The notes under the pieces: model-generated
Told to the model about the DNA's origin: nothing
The model's input: the letters and a program-made list of their open reading frames with translations, nothing else
The model's database searches: none
Part shown: in pieces, positions 23,992-32,270 of the stretch
How positions within the stretch are numbered: the stretch's first letter is position 1
How the letters are laid out: each line of letters begins with the position of its first letter
Program-made: the position numbers and the translations under genes
Assembly (NCBI RefSeq): GCF_026626705.1
Contig: NZ_JAPNKC010000001.1
Location: forward strand, 3,596,001-3,660,000
Length of the DNA: 64,000 nucleotides
Source: Pyxidicoccus sp. MSG2
GTDB lineage: Bacteria; Myxococcota; Myxococcia; Myxococcales; Myxococcaceae
Direction of reading: 5' to 3'

Positions 23992-24660
23992 ATGCTCCCT
24001 GGCGGCAATCTCTTCCAGTTCCTGAAGCGCGAGGTGCTCGTCGGCGAGCACGAGGTCCTCCACCGTACGCTGAAGGAGGCGTTGGTGGGCACGTGCGACA
24101 GCGTGCTGGACATCGGCTGTGGTTCGCGCTCGCCACTGCACAGCTTCTCGAACCAGATTCCCCACACGGTGGGCATCGACGGCCACGCGACGAGCATCGA
24201 GCGCAGCCGCGCCGCGGGCATCCACCGCGAATACCACCAGATGGAGTTGATGGACGCGGGCCGCCGCTTCGGGCCCAAGAGCTTCGACGCCGTCGTCGCG
24301 CTGGACGTCATCGAGCACTTCGAGAAGCCGGACGGCTTCCGGCTGCTGGAGATGATGGAGTCGATGGCCCGCAAGCGCGTCATCATCTTCACGCCCAACG
24401 GCTTCCTCCCGCAGGACGAGTGGGACAGCAACGTGCACCAGGTGCACCGCTCCGGCTGGGAGGTCTACGACTTCGAGCTGCGCGGCTACCGCGTCACCGG
24501 CATGAGCGGGTGGAAGCCGCTGCGGGGCGACTACGCGCTGCCGACCATCCGTCCCTTCCGACTGGGCAGCCGCCTGTCCATCCTCACCGAGCCCTTCGCC
24601 ACGCGCTTCCCGCAGTACGCCTTCCAATTGCTCGCCATCCGCGACATGGAGGCGTCCTAG
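23992..24660 (+). CDS. class I SAM-dependent methyltransferase
   Basis: Soluble Rossmann-fold methyltransferase of about 222 residues. Motif I is SVLDIGCGSRSPL, then an acidic VGIDGHATSIE; motif IV is FDAVVALDVIEHF. The SAM site is complete. The acceptor is unknown; in this setting it may methylate a sugar of the polymer or cap a chain. The start is uncertain: I take the ATG at 23992 (MLPGGNLFQF), 36 residues before motif I, with in-frame alternatives at 23962 and 23938. None has a good Shine-Dalgarno. The 244 bp to the divergent wzx hold its promoter candidate and nothing else I recognise. Confidence 0.85.
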   Translation: MLPGGNLFQFLKREVLVGEHEVLHRTLKEALVGTCDSVLDIGCGSRSPLHSFSNQIPHTVGIDGHATSIERSRAAGIHREYHQMELMDAGRRFGPKSFDAVVALDVIEHFEKPDGFRLLEMMESMARKRVIIFTPNGFLPQDEWDSNVHQVHRSGWEVYDFELRGYRVTGMSGWKPLRGDYALPTIRPFRLGSRLSILTEPFATRFPQYAFQLLAIRDMEAS

Positions 24661-24681
24661 CTCCGGCCCGGTGGCTGGAGC
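24660..24681 (+). terminator. hairpin between methyltransferase and GT4 genes
   Basis: A nine-pair stem with one G-U (arms 24660-24668 and 24673-24681, loop CGGT) begins at the last base of the methyltransferase stop and ends nine bases before the GT4 ATG at 24691. It could weaken read-through or mask the GT4 ribosome-binding site. No T-tract. Confidence 0.35.
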
Positions 24682-24690
24682 CGTGGCCCC

Positions 24691-25851
24691 ATGCCCTCCT
24701 CCTCCACCGCCCCCGCGTGGCACGTCCTCACGGGCGAGTACCCACCCCAGCCGGGCGGCGTCAGCGACTACACGCGCCAGGTGGCCACCGCGCTCGTCCG
24801 CGCCGGGCAGGAGGTCTACGTCTGGGCGCCGGGTGACTCGGGCGTGCACGTGGAGGACGGCGTCACCGTGCATCGTGTCCCCGGCCTCTTCACGCCCGTG
24901 GGCCTGACGAAGCTGGCGCGCGGGCTGGATGCGTGCGCGGGGCCTCGCCGGCTGCTGCTCCAGTACGTGCCGCATGCGTTCGGCATGAAGGCGATGAACG
25001 TGCCCTTCTGCGCGTGGTTCGCCGCGCGCCGGAAGGACGAGCGCTGGGTGTTCTTCCACGAGGTGGTGTACCCGTGGAGCCCGCGCGCACCGCTGCGGCA
25101 CCAGGTGCTCGCGGGCACCACGCGGGTGATGCTGCGGCTGGTGGCCGGGGCCGCGGACCGCGTCTTCGTCTCCATCCCCACCTGGGCGGAGCACCTGCCC
25201 GCCCGCGTGCGTCGCCGCGCGGAGTGGAGGCCGGTGCCCAGCACCCTGCCTCCCGAGGCTGCCGAGGGCGCGGTGGCGGCGGTGCGCTCGGCGCTGGGGC
25301 CCGGACCGTGGCTGGGGCACTTCGGCACCTATGGCGCGCTCACCGTCGGGCCGCTGGAGGCGGTGCTGGTGCCGCTGCTGCGCGCGGGCGCGGAGCGCAA
25401 GGCGCTGCTGCTGGGGCGCGGGAGCCGGGCGTTTGGTGAGGCCCTGGGCGCGCGCCATCCGGAGCTGGCGGGACGGTGGGTGACTCGGGATTCGCTCGCG
25501 CCGGAGGACGTGGTGGCACACCTGGCGGCGTGTGACGTGCTGGTGCAGCCCTATCCGGATGGCGTGAGCGCGCGCCGCACCACCACCATGGCGGGGCTGG
25601 CGCTGGGGAGGCCGCTCGTCACCAACACGGGGCACCTTACGGAACCGATGTGGCGCGGGCTGGGCGCGGTGGAGCTGGTGGAGGGCACGGCGCCGGAACC
25701 GCTGGTGGCGGCCACGGAGCGGCTGCTGTCCGACGTGGCCGCGCGCACCGCGCTGGGCGAGCGCGCCGCGCGGGTGTACCGCGAGCGCTTCGCGCTGGAG
25801 CGCACGCTGGAGGCGCTGCTGCGTCCCGGGGTGGAAGGGACGCGCTCGTGA
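24691..25851 (+). CDS. glycosyltransferase family 4-like
   Basis: GT-B glycosyltransferase of 386 residues. The N-terminal fold opens with LTGEYPPQPGGVSDYTRQVA, typical of GT4 acceptor domains, and the second domain contains HFGTYGALTVGPLEA and LLLGRG. The usual EX7E motif is not evident: the corresponding region reads DGVSARRTTTMAGLALGRP, with Asp and no second Glu. It may use a variant site or be weakly active. It ends in a GTGA overlap with the next GT4 gene, so the two are translated together. Confidence 0.85.
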   Translation: MPSSSTAPAWHVLTGEYPPQPGGVSDYTRQVATALVRAGQEVYVWAPGDSGVHVEDGVTVHRVPGLFTPVGLTKLARGLDACAGPRRLLLQYVPHAFGMKAMNVPFCAWFAARRKDERWVFFHEVVYPWSPRAPLRHQVLAGTTRVMLRLVAGAADRVFVSIPTWAEHLPARVRRRAEWRPVPSTLPPEAAEGAVAAVRSALGPGPWLGHFGTYGALTVGPLEAVLVPLLRAGAERKALLLGRGSRAFGEALGARHPELAGRWVTRDSLAPEDVVAHLAACDVLVQPYPDGVSARRTTTMAGLALGRPLVTNTGHLTEPMWRGLGAVELVEGTAPEPLVAATERLLSDVAARTALGERAARVYRERFALERTLEALLRPGVEGTRS

Positions 25852-27044
25852 GCCAGGGCTCCAGGCCTGCTTCGCCGCCGCGGCTCGCGCTGCTGATGGA
25901 CCCGCGCGAAGAGGGCTGGCCTAGCATGGACCTCGTGGGCGAGGCGCTTCTGGAAGGACTCGCCGCACACCCCACCGAGGTCTCCGCCGTCAGCGTGCGT
26001 CCGTCGATGCCCTCCGTGGCGCGCCGGCTGCCTCGGCTGGGCACGCGCAACGCGGCCTTCAACGTGGACCGCATGCTCACCCGCTTCGGCCTGTACCCGG
26101 GCCACGCGCTGCGCTCGCGCACCCGGTACGACGCGTTCCACGTGGTGGACCACACCTACGCGCAGCTCGTGCACGCGCTACCGGCCGGGCACACCGGCGT
26201 CTTCTGCCACGACCTGGACGCATTCCGCTCCGTGCTGGAGCCCGAGCGCGAGCCGCGCCCGGCCTGGTTCCGCCTCATGGCCCGCGCCCAGCTCGCGGGG
26301 CTGGAGCGCGCCGCGCTCGTCTTCCACAGCACCCAGGCGGTGCGCTCGGAGCTGCTCGCGCGCGGCGTGGTGGACGCTTCGCGGCTCGTCTGGGCGCCCT
26401 ACGGCGTGTCCCCGGAGTACCGCCCCGAGCCGGTGCCAGGAGACCGGAGCGAGGAAGTGCTCGCGCCCCTCGGCAGCCGGCCCTATCTGCTGCATGTCGG
26501 CAGCGCGATTCCCCGCAAGCGGCTCGACGTGCTCTTCGCCGTCTTCGCCGCGCTTCGCGCCCGCCACCCGGAGCTGCGGCTGGTGCAGCAGGGCGGCACG
26601 CTGAACCCCACGCAGCGCGCGCAGATAGAGGCGCTCGGCATCGGTGATGCGCTACTCCAGCCTCCGCGACAGGAGCGGCCCACACTTTCAGGACTCTACC
26701 GGCGCGCCCGGGCCGTGCTGGTGACGAGCGAGGCGGAGGGCTTCGGCCTGCCCGTCATCGAGGCCCTCGCGTGCGGCGCGCCCGTGGTGGCCAGCGACCT
26801 GCCCGTGCTGCGTGAGGTGGGCGCGGAGACCTGCGCCTGGTGTCCGGTGGGTGAAGTGCCGGCGTGGGTGGACACCGTGGACGCGCTCCTCACCGGAAGC
26901 CACCCTCCCCCGCCGCGCGAGGCCCGGCTCGCCCGTGCCGCGCGCTTCACCTGGACCGCGCACGCGCGCACCGTGCTGGATGCGTACCTGCGACTGCTGA
27001 GCGGCGCATCGCGAGCAGCACGCCCATCACCGCCAGCACGGTGA
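25848..27044 (+). CDS. glycosyltransferase family 4
   Basis: A 398-residue GT-B enzyme. The start is the GTG at 25848, overlapping the upstream stop as GTGA; the longer open frame is a shadow of the preceding gene. Visible motifs are LLHVGSAIPRKRLDVLF (nucleotide-sugar domain start), EAEGFGLPVIEALACGAPV (EX7E) and VVASDLPVLREVG. The protein should end near AYLRLLSG, but the frame continues about 16 residues (ASRAARPSPPAR end) into the 3' end of the convergent SBBP-repeat gene, a 98-bp overlap. It probably transfers one sugar of the repeat unit. Confidence 0.9.
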   Translation: MSQGSRPASPPRLALLMDPREEGWPSMDLVGEALLEGLAAHPTEVSAVSVRPSMPSVARRLPRLGTRNAAFNVDRMLTRFGLYPGHALRSRTRYDAFHVVDHTYAQLVHALPAGHTGVFCHDLDAFRSVLEPEREPRPAWFRLMARAQLAGLERAALVFHSTQAVRSELLARGVVDASRLVWAPYGVSPEYRPEPVPGDRSEEVLAPLGSRPYLLHVGSAIPRKRLDVLFAVFAALRARHPELRLVQQGGTLNPTQRAQIEALGIGDALLQPPRQERPTLSGLYRRARAVLVTSEAEGFGLPVIEALACGAPVVASDLPVLREVGAETCAWCPVGEVPAWVDTVDALLTGSHPPPPREARLARAARFTWTAHARTVLDAYLRLLSGASRAARPSPPAR

Positions 27045-29121
27045 GCGCCAACGAGCCTGAGCTCCCGCCCGACGCGCAGGACCAGCCCAGCGGGGAGCGG
27101 GGGTCTCCCTCGTCCTCGCCACCATCGGTGCCACCATCCGTGACGCCTGCATCCGTGCCCGTGCCGCCGTCGGACGTCCCACCATCCGAAGAGGTGCCAC
27201 CGTCGGAGGTGCCGCCATCGGACGTGCCCGCGTCGGTGCCCGCATCCGAACCGGCGTCCGGCTTCGGCGTCACCATGAAGGAACTCGACGACGCGGTGAC
27301 GGACAGGCCCACGGCGTTGGTGGCGCGCACGGTGACGTAGAAGGGCCCCGCCTGGGCCGGCTGGAACGCGGGAAGCCTGGCGGTGAGCTCGCCGCCCACG
27401 AACTCGTAGTGCCGCACTCCGTCGGTCCCCGGGAACATGTCGATGCCCCACTCGTAGGTGAGTGACAGCTCGGAGTCATTGAAGCCCGACCACGTCGCGG
27501 TGAGTGCCCCCTCCGGAGAAACCTGAACGGACACCGTGCCCGGGGTGGGCGGAGTGGAGTCCACCGCCACGCTGAAGAGGAAGCCGTCCGTGCCACCGTT
27601 GGAGGTGAGGTCTACGCCCGCATTCGCGATGAGCACGTCGGGCGCGTTGGAATGGCCCCCCAACGTCAACCGGCCCTCGCGACCCGCGGCGAGGCTCCGC
27701 ACCCATTCATCACTCGTGGCGAGCCCACCCACGTAGGACTTCCAGATGACCTCCTCCGCCGCCGGGTTCACCATGGCCGCGAACCCGTCAGAGTTGTTGT
27801 TGACGTTCCCGGAGAAGCTGGAGTCGAAGGCGTTGAAGGCGAAGCCCGACTGCGTGGTCGTCCTGCCACCCACGTAGATGTTGCCGTACGGGTCCATGGC
27901 GGCATGGCCCTCGGTCCGCTCGGTACCGCTGCTCCCGTCGCCCACGCGAAGACCGACGCCAACCGGGACGCCCTCCGCGCTCAGGTTGAGCACGAAGACG
28001 TCCGTGCCGCTGCCGGACACCGGAGCGCTCGTGGAGTCGGTGTTGCCCACGACAGCGACGCCACCGGCCGGCCGCGCCAGCACCGACCTCACCTCGTCAT
28101 CCCCGCTGCCACCCACGTAACGGAACCAGGAGATGCCGGCATCCACTTCCACCCGCGCGGCGAAGCCGTCGTTGTCTCCCGAGCCGAAGGAATTGAGGAT
28201 GCCGACGGAGCCACCCGAGTACGTCGACCCGATGATGCCACCCACGAACACCACGTCCCCCCGGGTCGTCACCGAGTACGCGAGGTCGTTCTCGTCGCTC
28301 TTGAGCATGCGGGTCCAACGGACGACCGGGTCCCCCGGCGCGGAGACGTCCACCTGGGAGACGAAGGCCTCGAAGGCGCGGAGCCGCTCATTGCTCAGCG
28401 CATTGTTCGGAGGAAAGGGGATGGGCGTGTCGTCGGACCTGTTGCCGATGCCATCGTCCCTGCCCGTCTTTCCGACGATGTAGACCAGGCTCGACCCCGG
28501 CGGCCCCAGGGCGATGTCGCGAGCCTCGTCATCGAGCGTGCTGCCCAGGTACATGAACCAGTCCAGCGTGCCATCCGCGGTCACTCGCGCGAGGAAGCCG
28601 TCCACCCGCCCCAGGAAGCCGTACTGCACGGAGCGCGGGGCCTCCATGCCCGGGGCGACGTTGACGGTCTCCGAGCGCGTCGTGCCCACGACGTACGCCG
28701 TGCCGTCGGGCGCCACCACCACGCGCGTGCCGACATCGTCCTCGGAGCCGCCGAAGACGCGGGTCCACCGCAGCGTCTGTCCATCCGCCGAGTAGCGGGC
28801 GACGAAGACGTCCTTCTTGCTCGCGGAGGCGGTGGGCAGCCCCGTGTCCCCCGGGAAGGTGCGGGCGTTCGTCCAGCCCGTCACCACGACGTCGCCGTCG
28901 AGCGCCAGGGCCACGGACTCAATCTGGTCGTCCTTGTTCGACTCGACGCCGCCGTCCGGCAGCGTCCCGCCGCCGAGGTACGTGTTCCAGGTGACGGAGG
29001 GTTGCCAGGCCTGCGCCGCGGCCAGGACGGGCAGCAGCAGGACGAGCGCGAATGAAGAGGACACGGCGGCCACGAGGGCGCCACGGAGCGAGCGCGGGTG
29101 CACGGACATCCCTTCCTTCAC
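26947..29121 (-). CDS. SBBP beta-propeller surface protein, MYXO-CTERM-like
   Basis: A 724-residue exported protein. A signal peptide (ALVLLLPVLAAAQA) precedes about seven SBBP-type repeats (WTRVFGGSEDDVGTRV, WFRYVGGSGDDEVRSV, WKSYVGGLATSDEWVRSL), expected to form a beta-propeller over residues 40-490. A fibronectin-III-like domain follows, then a DAG/DGG low-complexity linker. The end resembles the MYXO-CTERM sorting signal: GWSCAS, a hydrophobic helix and RR. Unlike usual MYXO-CTERM proteins, 17 residues follow the RR, and they lie in the overlap with the convergent GT4 gene. The GTG at 29121 couples (GTGA) to the upstream gene; the ATG at 29109 behind AAGGA is an alternative. Confidence 0.88.
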   Translation of the reverse strand: MKEGMSVHPRSLRGALVAAVSSSFALVLLLPVLAAAQAWQPSVTWNTYLGGGTLPDGGVESNKDDQIESVALALDGDVVVTGWTNARTFPGDTGLPTASASKKDVFVARYSADGQTLRWTRVFGGSEDDVGTRVVVAPDGTAYVVGTTRSETVNVAPGMEAPRSVQYGFLGRVDGFLARVTADGTLDWFMYLGSTLDDEARDIALGPPGSSLVYIVGKTGRDDGIGNRSDDTPIPFPPNNALSNERLRAFEAFVSQVDVSAPGDPVVRWTRMLKSDENDLAYSVTTRGDVVFVGGIIGSTYSGGSVGILNSFGSGDNDGFAARVEVDAGISWFRYVGGSGDDEVRSVLARPAGGVAVVGNTDSTSAPVSGSGTDVFVLNLSAEGVPVGVGLRVGDGSSGTERTEGHAAMDPYGNIYVGGRTTTQSGFAFNAFDSSFSGNVNNNSDGFAAMVNPAAEEVIWKSYVGGLATSDEWVRSLAAGREGRLTLGGHSNAPDVLIANAGVDLTSNGGTDGFLFSVAVDSTPPTPGTVSVQVSPEGALTATWSGFNDSELSLTYEWGIDMFPGTDGVRHYEFVGGELTARLPAFQPAQAGPFYVTVRATNAVGLSVTASSSSFMVTPKPDAGSDAGTDAGTSDGGTSDGGTSSDGGTSDGGTGTDAGVTDGGTDGGEDEGDPRSPLGWSCASGGSSGSLALTVLAVMGVLLAMRRSAVAGTHPARCARARSR
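27108..27260. repeat. low-complexity coding repeats (DGG/DAG)
   Basis: Imperfect short tandem repeats encode the Asp-Ala-Gly, Ser-Asp-Gly-Gly-Thr linker between the fibronectin-like domain and the membrane anchor of the SBBP-repeat protein. On the plus strand they read as repeated CCACCGTCGGA/CCATCGGAC variants. This is a plausible hot spot for length variation. Confidence 0.6.
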
Positions 29122-29939
29122 GGAGACAACAGGTCGAAGCCGAGACCCGTGGACGCGGTCAGCGCGAACTTGCGGTAGTTCTCGTCGGAGACGTTGAAGA
29201 GCTCGGCGCCCACGTCCACCAGCGCGGTGAAGCTCGGCCCGAGCCCGAAGCGCGCGCCCACTACCGGCCCGCCGCCGTACGCGGACAGCCCGGGGATGGC
29301 CGTGGCTCGCAGCGCCACATGCGGACGGAAGGCACCGTCACCCAGCACGAGCCCCACCTGGAGCCCCGCCGCCACCTGGGTGCCCATCAGCGCGCGCGCG
29401 CCTACTTCGAATGCGCCGCTGCCGTACGTCAGCCCGCCGCCCACGCCCACCGACCTGCCCGAGGGGTCCGTGAAGCCGAACACCTCGGGTAGCAGCCGCG
29501 AGCGGCCCGACGACGGAGCGGGCTCCTCCGACACCTCGGGCGGCTCCCCGGGAGTCGCCGTGCTGTCCACCTGGGGAGCCTTTGGCTCCGGAGGCGGCCG
29601 GCGCTCAGCCACCACGTGTTTGCGGGCCTCGGCGGCCAGCACCACGAACTCGGGCGGGAAGAGGGCGGGGGCCACTGGCTGATCCGGATGGCTGCGTGCC
29701 AGCTCCTCCAGCTCGGCGCGAGTCGCCGCCAGCTCGCCGAGCTCGTGCAGGGACGCTGCGAGGTACAGACGCGCGGTGGCCCGCTCGCGCTCGGCGAGGC
29801 CCGGAGTCTTCAGCTCCGCCTCCAACGCGCGGCGGGCCTGGGCGTACTCGCCCCGCTCGTACAGCGCGACACCTCGGGACTGCGCCAGGGCCGCCGACGG
29901 CAGCAGCCACAGGACGCACAACAGGATGCTCGGCCTCAT
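29118..29939 (-). CDS. exported TPR-like protein with C-terminal outer-membrane barrel
   Basis: A 273-residue protein starting MRPSILLCVLWLLPSAALAQ, a clear Sec signal peptide, which fixes the start at 29939; the longer frame is a shadow. Residues about 22-110 are helical and TPR-like (GVALYERGEYAQARRALEAEL). A Pro-rich linker follows. The last 110 residues alternate Gly, aromatic and hydrophobic residues (SVGVGGGLTYGSGAFEVGAR), like a small outer-membrane beta-barrel. It lies between the kinase (19 bp gap) and the SBBP protein (GTGA overlap), so all three form one operon. Its role is unknown; it may link the kinase module to the envelope. Confidence 0.83.
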   Translation of the reverse strand: MRPSILLCVLWLLPSAALAQSRGVALYERGEYAQARRALEAELKTPGLAERERATARLYLAASLHELGELAATRAELEELARSHPDQPVAPALFPPEFVVLAAEARKHVVAERRPPPEPKAPQVDSTATPGEPPEVSEEPAPSSGRSRLLPEVFGFTDPSGRSVGVGGGLTYGSGAFEVGARALMGTQVAAGLQVGLVLGDGAFRPHVALRATAIPGLSAYGGGPVVGARFGLGPSFTALVDVGAELFNVSDENYRKFALTASTGLGFDLLSP

Positions 29940-29958
29940 CTGGCTCTCGATGCGGGGT

Positions 29959-31959
29959 TCACGGGATGGGCTCGAGCACCACGTGGTGCTCGGTCCGCTC
30001 ACCGGACAGGATGGTGACGGGGCTGCTGTAGGGCAGGGTGAAGGTGTTGCCACGTACCTCGAGCTTGTGGACGCCCGGGGACAGCTCCAACTGTCGCGTG
30101 CGCCCCTGGCTCTGGCCATCCACGAGGACTTCCTTCACGTAGCCCGTCACCTGGAGCGTCAGCACGCCGGGGACGGCGGGCGCGGGCTGGGTCTCCGTGC
30201 TGGAGTGGGTGCGGGCACTGGCGCGGCCTTCGCGCGTCGCGCCCACCGCGCGCGCCGGCCGGCGCGTGGGGCGGGCAGGCTCGTCCTCGGAAGCGCGCGA
30301 CGGCTGCGTGTCCTTCGCCAGGATGGTGGCGGCCAGCACCGGCTTCTGCCCGCCCGCCGCGTGGACGTCGCCCAGGGTGTCCTGGGGCGCGCTGTCCTCG
30401 GACGGCCGTGCATCGGACGCGGGCATCTCGAGGCGCGGGGCACGCGGCGCCTCCACCGGCACCGGAGGCGTCGCGGCAGTCGGCGCCATCTCACGCAGCG
30501 GCGGCATCGTCGCGGCCGGCTGCGTATCGCGAGACGTCCAGACCCCACCCACCGCGAGCAGGGCGAGCAGCACGGCACCGCCCGCGCCGAACATCACCGC
30601 GCGCGAGCGACCCGAGCCGACGGCCGACAGGTCCAGGTCCGTCGCATCCACCGCCAGCAGGTCCGGGGCCGTGGGGGCCGTGGGGGCTGGCGTGGCGCGC
30701 CGGGGCCCCGGGGCCGACCCCGGGCGGCGGCCCGGCGGCGCCGCGAAGCGATCGGTGCGCACGCGCGGAGCCGGCGCCGGGACGGCCACGGCCTCCTGGG
30801 AGACAGTGGAGGGCGCTCCGCCCCGGGGCTGCTGCGACAATTGCGTGGCGTCGCCGGAGAGCTGCTTGAGGATGACCTTCAGCTCGCGGCGCACGGCCTC
30901 CGCCGACGCCGGGCGCTCTTCCGGCGTCTTCGCCAGCAGCCGCATCACCAGCGACTCCAGCTCCGGATTCAGGTCCACGTACTGCGAGGGCAGGGGCGGT
31001 GGCGTGCGCACGTGGTGCACGGCGATGGCCATGGGCGAGGGCCCCTCGAAGGGCAGCCGCCGCGTGAGCATCTCGAAGGCGATGACGCCCACCGCGTACA
31101 GGTCCGTGTGCGGCCCCACCTGCTGTCCGCAGGCCTGCTCCGGAGCCATGTACTCGGGCGTGCCCACCATCATGCTGGCGCGCGTCTGCGGCGTGGTGCT
31201 GTTGGGCGCCTCGGCGCGCTTGGCCAGGCCGAAGTCCAGCACCTTCACGTACTCGTTGCCGCTGCCGTCGCGCACGACGAAGACGTTGCCCGGCTTGAGG
31301 TCGCGGTGGATGACGCCCGCCGCGTGGGCCGCGCCCAGCGCGCCCAGCAGGTCGTCCAGCACCGTGACGACCTCCACCTCCAGCATGGGCGCGCGCTGCG
31401 CGATGATTTCGTCCAGCGGCGCGCCGTCCAGGTACTCCATGACGAGGTACTGGCCCAGGCCGGGGATGCTGCCGAAGCCGAAGATGTCGATGATGCCGCG
31501 GTGGCGGATGGCCGCCGCCGCGCGCGCCTCCGAGGCCAGGTCCCGCGAGCGCGCGCCCTCGGCGAAGTCCGGGCGGAGGATCTTGATGGCCACCTTGCGG
31601 CCGATGACGGGGTGCTCGCCCTCGTAGACGATGCCCATGCCGCCCGCGCCGATGCGGCGCTTCACCACGTAGTCGCCGAGCTGCTTGCCCACCAGCACGT
31701 CGCGCGCGACGGACTTCTCCCACGAGCCCTCGCCCTCCTCCACGTCCGTGAAGGCCGCGGGAGCCCCCACGACGAGCGGCCGCGCGGTGGCGGGAGTCGG
31801 GACAGGCTTGCGCGTGAAGGTGACCTCGTTGTCGTCGAAGTCGTAGGAACCGGCGGACACGGGCTCGGAGGTGTCCCGAGGACAGCGCGTGACACCCGCC
31901 GGGTGGGCCGACCCGCAGCGGGGGCACTTACGGAGATTGCTCGTCGTCTCGGTCATCAT
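29959..31959 (-). CDS. transmembrane Ser/Thr protein kinase with PEGA domain
   Basis: Hanks-type kinase of 666 residues. It opens with a small zinc-ribbon-like segment (CPRCGSAHPAGVTRCPRD). The kinase domain (about 85-350) is complete: GAGGMGIVYEG, VAIKIL, VIHRDLKPGN, DFGLAK and GTPEYMAPEQ. A Pro-rich juxtamembrane region, one membrane helix (about 470-492) and an extracytoplasmic region follow, ending in a PEGA-type beta domain (VLVDGQSQGRTRQLELSPGVH). Two adjacent ATGs (31959, 31956) are possible starts. It is first in an operon with the TPR-barrel and SBBP proteins. It probably senses the envelope and phosphorylates unknown cytosolic targets. Placement inside the polysaccharide locus suggests, without proof, a regulatory tie. 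Confidence 0.92.
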   Translation of the reverse strand: MMTETTSNLRKCPRCGSAHPAGVTRCPRDTSEPVSAGSYDFDDNEVTFTRKPVPTPATARPLVVGAPAAFTDVEEGEGSWEKSVARDVLVGKQLGDYVVKRRIGAGGMGIVYEGEHPVIGRKVAIKILRPDFAEGARSRDLASEARAAAAIRHRGIIDIFGFGSIPGLGQYLVMEYLDGAPLDEIIAQRAPMLEVEVVTVLDDLLGALGAAHAAGVIHRDLKPGNVFVVRDGSGNEYVKVLDFGLAKRAEAPNSTTPQTRASMMVGTPEYMAPEQACGQQVGPHTDLYAVGVIAFEMLTRRLPFEGPSPMAIAVHHVRTPPPLPSQYVDLNPELESLVMRLLAKTPEERPASAEAVRRELKVILKQLSGDATQLSQQPRGGAPSTVSQEAVAVPAPAPRVRTDRFAAPPGRRPGSAPGPRRATPAPTAPTAPDLLAVDATDLDLSAVGSGRSRAVMFGAGGAVLLALLAVGGVWTSRDTQPAATMPPLREMAPTAATPPVPVEAPRAPRLEMPASDARPSEDSAPQDTLGDVHAAGGQKPVLAATILAKDTQPSRASEDEPARPTRRPARAVGATREGRASARTHSSTETQPAPAVPGVLTLQVTGYVKEVLVDGQSQGRTRQLELSPGVHKLEVRGNTFTLPYSSPVTILSGERTEHHVVLEPIP

Positions 31960-31995
31960 CGCCCGTCCCGATGCGCGCTGGCCCTCCCCGGCTTG

Positions 31996-32015
31996 AAGGG
32001 TCTCACCTGACCCTT
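31996..32015. promoter_or_regulatory. 7-bp perfect dyad upstream of kinase operon
   Basis: AAGGGTC-TCACCT-GACCCTT, perfect arms with a six-base centre, lies 37 bp before the kinase start in the 311-bp gap between the kinase and the divergent GT4 gene. Symmetry and spacing suit a dimeric regulator. It could also be a leader hairpin in the kinase mRNA. Confidence 0.45.
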
Positions 32016-32080
32016 TCCCCTCTGGTCGAACCCACACGCCTTCCCAATGCAACGAAGCCCGGTGCGGGAAGTCGCACGGA

Positions 32081-32092
32081 ATTTTCGAAAAT
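32081..32092. promoter_or_regulatory. AT-rich 12-bp palindrome
   Basis: ATTTTCGAAAAT is a perfect palindrome in otherwise very GC-rich DNA, near the middle of the divergent gap between the kinase operon and the GT4 gene. It is flanked by short hairpins (GTGCG/CGCAC just before, GGCCCC/GGGGCC just after). It looks like an operator for one or both sides. Confidence 0.45.
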
Positions 32093-32231
32093 CACGCCGG
32101 CCCCCTGGCGGGGCCAGAATGAATTCCCTGTTTCACCCATGGCACAGGGCTGATTCATGGAGCGGCGCTAATTGCGGGAGAGCGGGCGGGCGAGCCGGAG
32201 CGGACTCCGCTCCGGGCCGCGCGGCGATGCC

Positions 32232-32260
32232 TTGACCCACCTGGAGGGGTCTGCTTCGGT
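32232..32260 (+). promoter_or_regulatory. sigma70-like promoter of GT4 gene
   Basis: TTGACC (32232-32237), a 17-bp spacer and TTCGGT (32255-32260), 11 bp before the GTG at 32271. The same arrangement, from ATGCCTTGACCC to TCTG and TTCGGTC, is found at 35642-35670 before another GT4 gene. The -10 is far from consensus, so the shared sequence may instead be an activator site. Confidence 0.5.
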
Positions 32261-32270
32261 CCAGGCCACC

